From positions 124,001-188,000 of the forward strand of contig NZ_BHVX01000008.1 of the NCBI RefSeq assembly GCF_003851545.1: a stretch of DNA of 64,000 nucleotides. The letters run 5' to 3'. The number at the start of each line of letters is the position of its first letter. Position 1 is the stretch's first letter. This document shows, one piece after another, positions 20,546 to 28,438 of this stretch. The notes beneath the pieces are model-generated. The model was not told where the DNA came from, made no database searches, and was given only the letters and a program-made list of their open reading frames with translations. Made by a program: the position numbers and the translations under genes. Source of the DNA: Ralstonia sp. SET104. GTDB lineage: Bacteria > Pseudomonadota > Gammaproteobacteria > Burkholderiales > Burkholderiaceae.

Positions 20546-21025
20546 ATGGCGGTCAAGCCCATCCCCGAGGGTTACCACAGCGTCACCCCGTACCTGAGCA
20601 TCAAAGGCGCCGCACGCGCGATCGACTTCTACAAGCAAGCCTTCGGCGCCACCGAAATCATGCGCATGCCCGGCCCCAATGGCACCATCGCGCATGCTGA
20701 AATCCGCATCGGCAATTCGCCCATCATGCTGGCCGATGAATTTCCCAACATGGCCTGCGCCAGCCCCGACACGTTGCAGAGCACGTCGGTCGGGATGATG
20801 ATCTACGTGCCCAACGTCGATACCGTGTTTGCCAACGCGCTCAAGGCCGGCGGCACGGAGGTCCGCCCGGTGGTGGACCAGTTCTACGGAGATCGCTCCG
20901 GCACGCTCAAAGACCCGTTCGGCCATGTGTGGACCGTATCCACGCATGTGGAAGACGTCGCGCCGCAGGAGATGGCCCAGCGCATGGAGAAGTGGACGAA
21001 GGAACAGGCTGGCAGTGCGGCTTGA
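20546..21025 (+). CDS. VOC-superfamily (glyoxalase/PhnB-like) protein
   Basis: A 159-residue vicinal-oxygen-chelate protein. It opens with the PhnB-like pattern YHSVTPYLSIKGAARAIDFY (about 9-28) and contains GPNGTIAHAEIRIGNSPIML and the second module's DPFGHVWTVSTHVED. Metal-ligand-type residues (His, Glu) sit at the usual places, but the substrate cannot be inferred. The ATG at 20546 has CAGGAGAG upstream. It stands alone between the thi operon and a terminator at 21044. Confidence 0.88.
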   Translation: MAVKPIPEGYHSVTPYLSIKGAARAIDFYKQAFGATEIMRMPGPNGTIAHAEIRIGNSPIMLADEFPNMACASPDTLQSTSVGMMIYVPNVDTVFANALKAGGTEVRPVVDQFYGDRSGTLKDPFGHVWTVSTHVEDVAPQEMAQRMEKWTKEQAGSAA

Positions 21026-21043
21026 ACCTGTTTGCCCAAAAGG

Positions 21044-21075
21044 AAAGCGCGGACCGAGATCCGCGCTTTTTGCTT
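21044..21075 (+). terminator. Rho-independent terminator
   Basis: A 10-bp perfect stem (AAAGCGCGGA at 21044-21053 and its complement at 21060-21069) with a 6-nt loop, followed by TTTTGCTTT. It ends the VOC gene. The A-rich left arm means it may also work for the convergent lipoprotein gene. Confidence 0.8.
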
Positions 21076-21095
21076 TCCATACCAGCGTTGCATGC

Positions 21096-21455
21096 CTAAC
21101 GCGGCTGGCAGGTCACCTGCACGTTGTTGATGTCGCCGTCGACCGTGCCGCTGCCGTTGGCCACCGTGCAGTTGGCCGACGCCGGCTGCGCGCTGATCGT
21201 CACCAGATAGCTGCCGTTGAACGGCACCAGCCCCCCAAACACAAACGCGCCGTTGGCGGCCAGCGTGAGCGAATCGCGGCCGTTGTTGAGCAGCACGATG
21301 GACTGACCGCCCGGCAACCCGCTCAACGTGCCGCCAATCGAGAAGGCGCTGCCGATGGGGGAGCCGATACCGACGTACCCGTTGCAGGCACTCAGCAACG
21401 CACACAGCGCGGCGACCGGAAGGTGGCGGACCAGCATGGTTGGCAGACGTTTCAT
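21096..21455 (-). CDS. Small putative lipoprotein
   Basis: 119 residues with a lipoprotein signal: a positively charged start (MKRLPTMLVRH), a hydrophobic core and lipobox LLSAC (Cys at about residue 24). The remainder is a beta-rich domain (GGTLSGLPGGQSIVLLNNG, then LVTISAQPASANCTV) with two further Cys that may form a disulfide. The start has AAGGAG 7 bp upstream. No function is recognised; it recalls short Ig-like repeats in beta-proteobacterial outer-membrane lipoproteins. It is transcribed after thiD (26-bp gap). Confidence 0.75.
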   Translation of the reverse strand: MKRLPTMLVRHLPVAALCALLSACNGYVGIGSPIGSAFSIGGTLSGLPGGQSIVLLNNGRDSLTLAANGAFVFGGLVPFNGSYLVTISAQPASANCTVANGSGTVDGDINNVQVTCQPR

Positions 21456-21481
21456 GGCGGCAGCTCCTTGGGTGGCGCAGT

Positions 21482-22393
21482 TCAGTCTTCTTCGATATCC
21501 ACTTCCAGCGCACGCGGTGCGGCCAGCGGGCGCGGCGCAAAGCCGTGGTTCAGCGGGCCGGCCCCGCGCCCGAGCGCCAGGTGGCGGCCGGCGCCGATGG
21601 CGTGCAGCAGGTAATCGAGCGATGCTTCGATGGCCGCTTCCAGCGCGTCGCCGCGCGCCAGGTGCGCGGCAATGGCGGCAGACAGCGTGCAGCCCGTGCC
21701 GTGCGTGTGCGGCGTGTCGATATAGGTGTGGACGTAGACGCGCTCGGCCCCATTGGCGGTGACGAGCACGTCCTGCAATACGTCGTCTTCCCCCGCCGGG
21801 GATACGCTGGCCAGATGACCACCCTTGAGCAGCACCGCGCGCGGACCCAGCGCGAGCAGATCATGCGCGGCGGGCAGCATGTCGTCTGCCGTGCGCACCT
21901 CGCGGCCGAGCAGCGCGCTGGCTTCCGGCAGGTTGGGCGTGACGAGCAGCGCGCGCGGAAACAACCACTTCGCCATGGCCTGGGCTGTGGCATCGCTGCC
22001 AAGCGGTGCGCCGCTGGTGCTGACCATGACCGGGTCGACGACCAAGTTGGCGATCGGGTGGCGGTCTAGCGCCGAGAGGATGGCCTCCACCACCTGCGGC
22101 GTGCCGAGCATGCCGGTCTTGGCGGCGTCCACGCCAATGTCGCCTGCCACGGCATCGATCTGCGCGGCGACGATATCCGGTGTGAGCGATTCCACCGCCG
22201 TCACGCCCAGCGTGTTCTGCGCGGTGATGGCTGTGATGGCCGACATGCCGTAGCAGCCGAGCGCGGCAAACGTCTTCAGGTCGGCCTGGATGCCCGCCCC
22301 GCCGCCACTGTCTGAACCGGCAATAGTGAGCACGCGCGGCACGTGCGAGGCGGGAGCAGCAAACGCAGCGAGGGTCGGATCGGTGATCGTCAT
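21482..22393 (-). CDS. thiD: Hydroxymethylpyrimidine / phosphomethylpyrimidine kinase
   Basis: Phosphorylates HMP and HMP-P to the pyrophosphate used by ThiE. A 303-residue ribokinase-family protein: substrate-binding VLTIAGSDSGGGAGIQADLK (about 21-40) and the catalytic anion-hole motif HGTGCTLSAAIAAHLARG (about 232-249). The ATG at 22391-22393 is the family-like start. The open frame runs far upstream through the 21-bp repeats and is not coding there. The C-terminus has about 20 extra residues (LAAPRALEVDIEED). It is unlinked to the thi operon by strand but only 1 kb from its end. Confidence 0.94.
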   Translation of the reverse strand: MTITDPTLAAFAAPASHVPRVLTIAGSDSGGGAGIQADLKTFAALGCYGMSAITAITAQNTLGVTAVESLTPDIVAAQIDAVAGDIGVDAAKTGMLGTPQVVEAILSALDRHPIANLVVDPVMVSTSGAPLGSDATAQAMAKWLFPRALLVTPNLPEASALLGREVRTADDMLPAAHDLLALGPRAVLLKGGHLASVSPAGEDDVLQDVLVTANGAERVYVHTYIDTPHTHGTGCTLSAAIAAHLARGDALEAAIEASLDYLLHAIGAGRHLALGRGAGPLNHGFAPRPLAAPRALEVDIEED

Positions 22394-22479
22394 GACGGGT
22401 GCGAGCGTTGAGGGGAGTGTTCGCACTATAGCGCCATCGGGGGCCGCCGGATGGTGCGGGGCCGTGCACACAGAACGCG

Positions 22480-22668
22480 GCGTTCCGAACCCCGAATGTG
22501 AAGTCCGGCACGCCAAGGTCGCGGTCTGGAACGTGGAGGGCGAGGTCCGGAACCCCACGCGTGAGGCACCGAACCCGGCAGTCGAGGTTCGGAACCCCGA
22601 ACGTGAGGCCCGGAACCCGGAGCGCGAGGCTCGGTGCTCCGAGCGCGGGGTTCTGAACGCCGCGCGCT
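22480..22668. repeat. 21-bp degenerate tandem repeat, 9 units
   Basis: Nine consecutive units of 21 bp (the last one 20 bp) between the secreted-protein gene and thiD, with a consensus close to AGGTCCGGAACCCCGAGCGTG. Units 6 and 7 (22585-22626) are the closest to each other. Because 21 is divisible by 3, frames on both strands stay open through it and read as seven-residue repeats (EVRNPER-like on plus, FRTSRSG-like on minus). No ribosome site or family match supports a protein. It looks like a VNTR-type intergenic repeat. Confidence 0.85.
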
Positions 22669-23373
22669 TCAATCCATCAAGTCGGTGTAGTCCGCCGCGG
22701 TATAGCGCTGGGCGCGCACCCACGGCGCGGCGGCCGGTGCGGGCAGCGCCGTTACGCGCGTGAGCTTGCGCTGCGAGCCGCTGGCGTTGCGCGATTCCAC
22801 GCGGCGCGGGTATTGGCCAGCCACATCCCAGTCCACCGTGACGGTACGCTCGCCCTGGTTGGCACGATAGGTTTGCACGCCATTGCGCACGGGGCCGTCG
22901 GCGCGCATGCCTTTGAGCGCGGCGGGGTCGAGCAGGTGATAGGCCGTGGCCCACGAGCCGTCGAAGCCGATATTGGAATACTCGGCGGGTTCTACGGCGT
23001 AGTTCTTTTGCTGCGACTCGCTGACCACGCGCACGGTCAGCGCGCCCTTGGCGTCGCGCTCGATCCAGCGCGGGGCGGTGTCGGTGTCGGCGTGCTTGTG
23101 GCCGGCGTGGGCGTTGGTATGGTCGTGCTCTGCATGAGCGGAGGCGGGCGGCAGTTCGCGCGCGATCCACACGCGCTCGCCCTGGCGGTAGACGCGCTCG
23201 GCAAAGCGCATGTCGCGCTGGATGCCGTCGGTGCCAAGCGACGACATCTGGTGTTCGACGCGCAGGGCGGTGAGCGCGCTAGATGCGGTATTGGATGCGG
23301 GGGCGGCGGCCTGTGCCGTGGCAGCCAGCGCGCAGACGGCAAAGGGCAGCAAAAAGCGGGCAGATCGGATCAT
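22669..23373 (-). CDS. Putative secreted protein of unknown function
   Basis: 234 residues from the ATG at 23371-23373, with a clear signal peptide (MIRSARFLLPFAVCALAATA, cleavage near AQAAAP). The mature part has a His-rich stretch (AHAEHDHTNAHAGHKH, about 79-94) that could bind metal and a C-terminal region with VTVDWDVAGQYPRRVESRN. I do not recognise a family. It is downstream of and co-directional with two alkaline phosphatases (81-bp gap), so it may share their phosphate control. A TTG four codons upstream is a less likely start. Confidence 0.72.
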   Translation of the reverse strand: MIRSARFLLPFAVCALAATAQAAAPASNTASSALTALRVEHQMSSLGTDGIQRDMRFAERVYRQGERVWIARELPPASAHAEHDHTNAHAGHKHADTDTAPRWIERDAKGALTVRVVSESQQKNYAVEPAEYSNIGFDGSWATAYHLLDPAALKGMRADGPVRNGVQTYRANQGERTVTVDWDVAGQYPRRVESRNASGSQRKLTRVTALPAPAAAPWVRAQRYTAADYTDLMD

Positions 23374-23454
23374 GCGAATGTGCAATCGGGAAAGCTGAAA
23401 CGAAAAAAGCGCATGCCGATTGCCTCGGCATGCGCGTGAATGGAAACGCCGGAA

Positions 23455-24852
23455 TCAGAGGCCCATGGCCGTCTTGACCACGCCGAACACTTTCGTGTTG
23501 TCCAGCGTGCCCTTCAGCGGTGTGCTGCCCGGACCAGAGGAGAACAGCATGACATCACCGCCGCCGTGCGTTTCCGAACCAGGCGTGCCGAGCTGCACCC
23601 CCACTTCCTGCAGATAGTCGTCTGCCGTCGTATCGACTGCTGCCACGTTGTCGCGCGTCGCCTTGCGCGGCGTGCCGCCGTTGCCGAACACCAGCGTGGT
23701 GTACGGCAGGCCGTCGGCGGCCAGTTGCGGCTGACCGGTCTTGATGTCGTTCGACACGCCCAGGATCGGGTTGCCCTTGCGCGGGTAACCGTTGATCGTC
23801 ATCGTGTGGTCGTGATCGGCCGTCACCACAATCAGCGTGTTCGACAGATCGGCCGTGCCCAGTGCACGCTTGATGGCCTCATCAAACGCACCGGCGTCTT
23901 CCAGCGCGCGCTTGGCGTTGGTGCCGTGCAGCGCGTGGTCGATGCGGCCGCCTTCCACCATCAGGAAGTAACCCTTGCCGTTCTTCTGCAGCACGCGGAT
24001 GGCTTTCTCCGTCATGTCGGCCAGACTGGGCTCGTCCACATTGTTCTTCTTGCGGTCCAGCTCGTAGTTCATGTGGTCGAGGTTGAACAGGCCGAGCAGC
24101 TTGTTGGTGCTCGTCGGGTCCACGGCGGCGAGTTGCGTGCCGGTCGACACATACGTGTAGTTGGCGGCCGTGAACTGGCCGATCAGGTCCGTCGTGTCGG
24201 TGCGCTTGCTGCCGGTGGTGCCTTGCGGCAGGTAGTGGCGGCGGCCGCCGCCCAGCAGCACGTCTACGCCGTCCTTCAGCGCGGCGTTGTACAGCGCGTT
24301 GCCCGGAGCGCCTTGTGCGGCGATCTGGTTCTCGCCGTCGCGGTGGCAGATGTGCGCGTACGTGGCCGCTGGCGTGGCGTGCGTCACGCGCGTGGTGGTG
24401 ACGGCGCCCACCGATTTGCCAGCCGCCTTGGCCAGCTCCAGCAGCGTGACGGCCGGCGTGCCATTGCCCGTGGCGGGGCACGTGCTGTCAGAGCCCGTCA
24501 CATAACCCTTGCCGGTGCTGTCGCTGGCCTTGGTGTCCTGCGACATGGAGATGACTTCGTTGTTCATCTTCACGCCGGTCATGTAGGCCGACATCGACGG
24601 GGCGCTGTCGGTGGTCTGCGCATCGTTGGAGTACGTCTTGATGCGCGCCGTGCGCTTGAGCGATTCCATCGTCAGCTTGCCAGCCTCGCCCACCTTGTAG
24701 ATGCGCGTGGCCGTGACGGTGGTCGGGCCCATGCCGTCGCCCAGGAAGAAGATCACGTTTTTGGCTTCACCGGCGGCGTGCGCTTGGGCACATGCAGCGG
24801 CGGCCAGCGCCAACACCGTGGCGCGGACAATGCGATTCGATTGCGTGTTCAT
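23455..24852 (-). CDS. Alkaline phosphatase, periplasmic (second of a tandem pair)
   Basis: A 465-residue secreted phosphomonoesterase of the alkaline phosphatase superfamily. It has a signal peptide (about residues 1-27, ending AQAHA) and the metal motif NVIFFLGDGMGPTTVTATRI (about 32-51). The nucleophile serine is in TDSAPSMSAYMTGVKMNN, with EGGRIDHALH and ADHDHTMTINGYPRKGNP further on and GSETHGGGDV near the end. The start has AGAGGGAGAGGG upstream. It closely resembles the next gene at the motif level, pointing to tandem duplication, and lies 16 bp downstream of it in the same transcript. Confidence 0.93.
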   Translation of the reverse strand: MNTQSNRIVRATVLALAAAACAQAHAAGEAKNVIFFLGDGMGPTTVTATRIYKVGEAGKLTMESLKRTARIKTYSNDAQTTDSAPSMSAYMTGVKMNNEVISMSQDTKASDSTGKGYVTGSDSTCPATGNGTPAVTLLELAKAAGKSVGAVTTTRVTHATPAATYAHICHRDGENQIAAQGAPGNALYNAALKDGVDVLLGGGRRHYLPQGTTGSKRTDTTDLIGQFTAANYTYVSTGTQLAAVDPTSTNKLLGLFNLDHMNYELDRKKNNVDEPSLADMTEKAIRVLQKNGKGYFLMVEGGRIDHALHGTNAKRALEDAGAFDEAIKRALGTADLSNTLIVVTADHDHTMTINGYPRKGNPILGVSNDIKTGQPQLAADGLPYTTLVFGNGGTPRKATRDNVAAVDTTADDYLQEVGVQLGTPGSETHGGGDVMLFSSGPGSTPLKGTLDNTKVFGVVKTAMGL

Positions 24853-24868
24853 GATTGCCCTCTCCCTC

Positions 24869-26329
24869 TTACAGACCCACGGCCTGCTTGATGAGGCCGA
24901 AGACCTCGGTGTTGTCCATCGTGCCGGTAAAGCGCTCGGCACCCAGGCCGCGCGCGCCGATAAAGACATCGGTGCCGCCGTGCGTTTCGCCGCCCGGTGC
25001 AACCGGGATGGCAGCTTCCTGGTGGTAGGTCTTGTCGTACACGGCGGCATCTGTCAGTGCGCCGCGCGTGGCCGGGCGGTTCTCACCCGTGCCGAAGCCG
25101 ATGATGGTGAACGGGTTGCCCGCCGTGTCGGTGGCGTTGTTGCCGCTCGCGTAGCTCTTGAGCAGGCCCAGCACGCCGGGGCTGGTGTCGCTGGTCGGGC
25201 CCGTGCGCTTGGCGTAACCGTTGAGCACCAGCGTGTGGTCGTGGTCAGCCGTGACGACGATCAGCGTGTTCTTCAGGCCCGGATCGATCGTGTTGAGCTT
25301 GTCGATTGCGCCACGGATGGCCGAATCAAACGCCACGGTGTCCTGCAGTGCCTTGCGGGCGGTGGTCTCGTGCAGCGCGTGGTCGATACGGCCGCCTTCC
25401 ACCATCAGGAAAAAGCCCTTCTTCTTGGCGGCGAGCACGTCGATGGCCTTGTTGGTCATCTCGCCCAGGCTCGGTTCCTTGGTCGGGTCGCGGTCCAGGT
25501 CGTACGACATGTGGCTGCTGGTGAACAGGCCCACGACCTTGTTGTCGGTGGCGGCCAGCGTGTCGAACTCGGCCTTGTTGCTGGCGTAGCGGTAGCCGCC
25601 CGCCTTGAGTTCAGCGATCAGGTCGCGGCCGTCGGTGCGTGCGCCGCCCGCGGTGGTCGGCAAGAAGTGCTTGCGGCCGCCGCCGAAGACGACGTCCACA
25701 CCATCGCCCAGCGCAGCGTTGAAGCTCTTGCCGGCCGGCGTGAGTTGCGCGGCGATGGTGTTCTCGCCATCACGGTGGCAGATGTGCGCGTACGTGGCTG
25801 CCGGCGTGGCGTGCGTGATACGCGTGGTGGTGACCACGCCCGTGCCGTAGCCTGCGGCCTTCATCAGCTCAAGCAGCGTGGTGACGGGCTTGCCGTTGCC
25901 GGTCGACGGGCAAGTGCTGTCGGCGCCCGAGATGTAATCCTTGCCGCCCGCGTCATAGGCGCTGGTGTCCGCCGACATGGAGATGACCTCGTTGTTCATC
26001 TTCACGCCGGTCATGTAGGCCGACATCGACGGCGCCGAGTCGGTCACCTGTGCATTGTTCGAGAAGGTGCGCACGAAGCCGGTTTCCGGCAGCGTGTCCA
26101 TGGTCAGCTCGCCGTCTTCGCCCACCTTGTAGATGCGCGCGGCGGTCATGGTGGTCAGGCCCATGCCATCGCCCAGGAAGAACACGACGTTCTTGGCGGG
26201 GGTGGTGGAGGGCGTGCCGGCATCCGGCGTGGCGCCGCCGGGGGTCGACGTGCCGTCGGTGCCGCATGCCGCCATGGCGATTGCGGCCGCAATGGCGGCG
26301 GCGTATTTCGTGAGTTTATGGTTGTGCAT
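24869..26329 (-). CDS. Alkaline phosphatase, lipoprotein form (first of a tandem pair)
   Basis: 486 residues with the same architecture as its downstream paralogue: NVVFFLGDGMGLTTMTAARI, TDSAPSMSAYMTGVKMNN, EGGRIDHALHETT, ADHDHTLVLNGYAKR and GGETHGGTDVFIG. The N-terminus differs: a lipobox-like AMAAC (Cys near residue 22) followed by a Thr/Pro/Gly-rich linker suggests membrane anchoring instead of free secretion. The start has GGGAG upstream. First gene of the minus-strand operon behind a Pho box, so it is probably induced by phosphate starvation through PhoB. Confidence 0.93.
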   Translation of the reverse strand: MHNHKLTKYAAAIAAAIAMAACGTDGTSTPGGATPDAGTPSTTPAKNVVFFLGDGMGLTTMTAARIYKVGEDGELTMDTLPETGFVRTFSNNAQVTDSAPSMSAYMTGVKMNNEVISMSADTSAYDAGGKDYISGADSTCPSTGNGKPVTTLLELMKAAGYGTGVVTTTRITHATPAATYAHICHRDGENTIAAQLTPAGKSFNAALGDGVDVVFGGGRKHFLPTTAGGARTDGRDLIAELKAGGYRYASNKAEFDTLAATDNKVVGLFTSSHMSYDLDRDPTKEPSLGEMTNKAIDVLAAKKKGFFLMVEGGRIDHALHETTARKALQDTVAFDSAIRGAIDKLNTIDPGLKNTLIVVTADHDHTLVLNGYAKRTGPTSDTSPGVLGLLKSYASGNNATDTAGNPFTIIGFGTGENRPATRGALTDAAVYDKTYHQEAAIPVAPGGETHGGTDVFIGARGLGAERFTGTMDNTEVFGLIKQAVGL

Positions 26330-26427
26330 CGTTGGCTCCCTGAACGATGCCCGGCACTTTGGTGGCTACGTGTTGCAGTGGCGTGATGCGGAGGCGCCAC
26401 TTGCTAACCGGATCACAAGGTTGGAAT

Positions 26428-26445
26428 GTGACAGCGCATTGACAC
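26428..26445 (-). promoter_or_regulatory. Pho box upstream of the alkaline phosphatases
   Basis: On the minus strand GTGTCAA-TGCG-CTGTCAC gives two 7-bp direct repeats with 11-bp periodicity, close to the PhoB consensus CTGTCAT-N4-CTGTCAT. It ends about 100 bp before the start codon of the first phosphatase. The spacing and the regulated function agree. Found by eye. Confidence 0.65.
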
Positions 26446-26542
26446 CGCCGTGTGGCAAGCGCTAGAGCCGCGCCGTTGTCTGAGCAGTCAGTCAAAAGCG
26501 TGGCGCGATACGATGCGGCCTCTCTTATTGCCACGCGCTGCC

Positions 26543-27268
26543 ATGCTCACCCGCCAATTCGTCAGCCATGTCACGCTGCGGCGCGACACCGTTACCGCGT
26601 TCGATGCGTATCCGTTCAGCCTGGCCGCCGTGCGCGCGCTCGACACGCTAGAGCTGCATCCCAAGGTCACGTTCCTCGTTGGCGAAAACGGCTCGGGCAA
26701 ATCCACGCTCATGGAGGCGATTGCCGTGGCGCTTGGCTTCAACGCCGAGGGCGGCTCGCGCAATTTCAACTTCAGCACCCACGCATCGCACTCCGAGCTG
26801 CACGCGCATTTGCGCATTGCCAGGGGCTTTCGCAAGCCGCGTACTGGATTCTTCTTGCGTGCAGAGAGCTTCTATAACGTTGCTAGCGAGATCGAACGGT
26901 TGGATGTCGGCCATTACTACGGCGACAAGTCGCTGCATGCGCAATCGCATGGGGAATCGTTTCTTGCGTTGCTGATGCAACGCTTCGGCGATAACGGCCT
27001 CTACCTGCTCGACGAACCCGAAGCCGCGCTCTCGCCGCAGCGGCAACTGGCGGTGCTCACGCGCCTGCATGACCTGGTGCAGGCGGAAAGCCAGTTTTTG
27101 ATTGCCACGCATTCGCCCATCCTGATGGCGTATCCCGATGCGTGGATCTACCAGTGCGATGGGGGCGGCATCCGGCGCATCGCCTATGAAGAGACCGCGC
27201 ACTTTCAGGTGACGCGCGATTTTCTGGCGAATCCGCAGCGGATGCTCAATATGCTGCTTGAAGCGTGA
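26543..27268 (+). CDS. AAA (ABC-like) ATPase of the AAA_21/RecF-like type
   Basis: A 241-residue soluble ATPase without membrane segments. Walker A is GENGSGKSTLMEAIAVALGF (about 50-69), Walker B is LYLLDEPEAALSPQRQL (about 154-170), and a switch His is in IATHSPILMAYPDAW (about 190-204). The middle has NFNFSTHASHSELHAH, typical of this small family of predicted ATPases found beside diverse genes. Biological role unknown. The ATG at 26543 fits the usual start; another in-frame ATG lies at 26513. It is divergent from the phosphatases. Confidence 0.8.
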   Translation: MLTRQFVSHVTLRRDTVTAFDAYPFSLAAVRALDTLELHPKVTFLVGENGSGKSTLMEAIAVALGFNAEGGSRNFNFSTHASHSELHAHLRIARGFRKPRTGFFLRAESFYNVASEIERLDVGHYYGDKSLHAQSHGESFLALLMQRFGDNGLYLLDEPEAALSPQRQLAVLTRLHDLVQAESQFLIATHSPILMAYPDAWIYQCDGGGIRRIAYEETAHFQVTRDFLANPQRMLNMLLEA

Positions 27269-27269
27269 A

Positions 27270-27294
27270 GTATCTCCGCCCGTCTCGGAGATAC
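27270..27294 (+). terminator. Hairpin after the ATPase gene
   Basis: A 9-bp perfect stem (GTATCTCCG / CGGAGATAC) with a 7-nt loop immediately after the stop codon, followed by pyrimidine-rich GTCCTTCTT instead of a clean T run. A probable terminator. Confidence 0.5.
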
Positions 27295-27390
27295 GTCCTT
27301 CTTATCGTTATTGGCGCTCGCCAGCCCCAAAGGTCTCACCGCCCGGCCCGCCATAAAAAGCATAGGCGTGCGCAAGCATCGGACATGAAA

Positions 27391-27462
27391 ACGCCGCGCA
27401 AAAGGCGGCTGTCCATCTGAGGTAGATGGGCTGCTAAACCCGGTCACTGCCGAGGCGGTGAC
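27391..27462. other. Three consecutive stem-loops, possible structured RNA
   Basis: Three hairpins in 72 bp: 27393-27397 with 27405-27409 (5 bp), 27413-27418 with 27424-27429 (6 bp), and 27443-27451 with 27454-27462 (9 bp, one G-T pair). They lie ~100 bp upstream of the toxin gene. No known RNA family is recognised and the transcribed strand is unclear; a minus-strand frame across it is open but without support. Confidence 0.35.
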
Positions 27463-27559
27463 ACGTGGATGATAGCGATCGTGCATATGTGCTGTGTGGG
27501 GTGCCTGCCATTATCAATTTCGATTACAGGAGCGCTACATATCCGCATGTCTAACTAGC

Positions 27560-28426
27560 ATGCGGCTTCCTGGTTATCCAATGGAGCCGTATCCAACGTC
27601 GCAAGCCGATCAAGATGGTGTTCGTGTTGCCCTCTCTCCGGTGCAGTTGGCTGCTGTGCTGGCTGGGGAGTCGTTGAGCCAAGAAGCCACGTTGTCCAAC
27701 CGCCTGTGGGGTGGCCTGGCCGTTGTCGGTGGTGTGCTGGAAATGACGGGCGCTGCAGCACTGTGCGTGATGCCCGAACCCACGATGGCGAGCAAGGTGG
27801 GTTGCATCGCGTTTGGGCTACATGGCTCGGACGTAGCAGGCACAGGCCTGAAGCAAGTGTGGACGGGACAAGACACGCGCACGCTGGTCCAACAAGGCAC
27901 AACGAAGCTTGCCGACGCGATGAGGGTAGCCCCCGATCTGGCGGACAACATCGGGCTGTCGCTGGATATTGCAGTGCCGTTCGGAATTTCTGGGATGTTG
28001 GGCGCTGTGCGGGCCAGTAGCATCCAGATGGGGCGGATCAATCTGGCGATGCATGAGGCGAAACCGGGTTCCCGGCTTGGCGGGCATACGCTTCTGAAAC
28101 ACGTTGGTAAGACTGAGGCGGAGTTGCGGGCGCGGCTTGCGGCGGAGCCCGGCAGGCTACGCGTGTCCACATTTACCAATCAACGACTGGCGGAACGGGC
28201 GATTTCCGAGGTGATGCGAGCGAATGCTACACAGATTGCCCGCTGGGCGAGCACAAAGCCTTCCACTCCCAAAGCGTTTTCTACGCGCATTGTATTGAGT
28301 GCTGGGATTGTATTGGATCGAGGTGCGAAGGCATCCGTTCCAGGTAGAACAATTTTCGTAATGCTGAAGTGCAAAATTTATAATGGCACGCCGTACTACA
28401 TTCTTACGGCATTTTTGGAACCTTGA
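27560..28426 (+). CDS. Polymorphic toxin with C-terminal RNase A-like (CdiA-CT type) domain
   Basis: From the ATG at 27560 the protein has 288 residues. Residues ~20-160 form a Gly/Ala-rich region with hydrophobic segments (RLWGGLAVVGGVLEMTGAAA, then IAVPFGISGMLGAVRA). I recall such a region from Pseudomonas/Burkholderia-type effectors of this kind, where it may help membrane translocation. The C-terminal ~110 residues match the bacterial RNase A-like toxin fold: GGHTLLKHVGKTEAELRARL (about 173-192), STFTNQRLAERAISEVM and a terminal YYILTAF. It should cleave RNA in target cells. No VgrG, CdiB or Rhs partner is in the window. The frame is open to 27494; an AGGAG at 27529-27533 sits before an in-frame ATA, so the start is uncertain. 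Confidence 0.8.
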   Translation: MRLPGYPMEPYPTSQADQDGVRVALSPVQLAAVLAGESLSQEATLSNRLWGGLAVVGGVLEMTGAAALCVMPEPTMASKVGCIAFGLHGSDVAGTGLKQVWTGQDTRTLVQQGTTKLADAMRVAPDLADNIGLSLDIAVPFGISGMLGAVRASSIQMGRINLAMHEAKPGSRLGGHTLLKHVGKTEAELRARLAAEPGRLRVSTFTNQRLAERAISEVMRANATQIARWASTKPSTPKAFSTRIVLSAGIVLDRGAKASVPGRTIFVMLKCKIYNGTPYYILTAFLEP

Positions 28427-28438
28427 GTGAGGTTTTTT

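Noticed and set aside
22480-22668. CRISPR array
   Set aside because: Units are contiguous and degenerate with no spacers, and there are no cas genes in the window.
22290-22763. Plus-strand frame through the 21-bp repeats reading EVRNPER-like heptads
   Set aside because: No ribosome site or known family, and it overlaps thiD and the secreted-protein gene; explained by the repeat length being divisible by three.
27205-27486. Minus-strand 93-residue frame across the hairpin region
   Set aside because: No start signal or recognised family; the stem-loops explain the sequence better.
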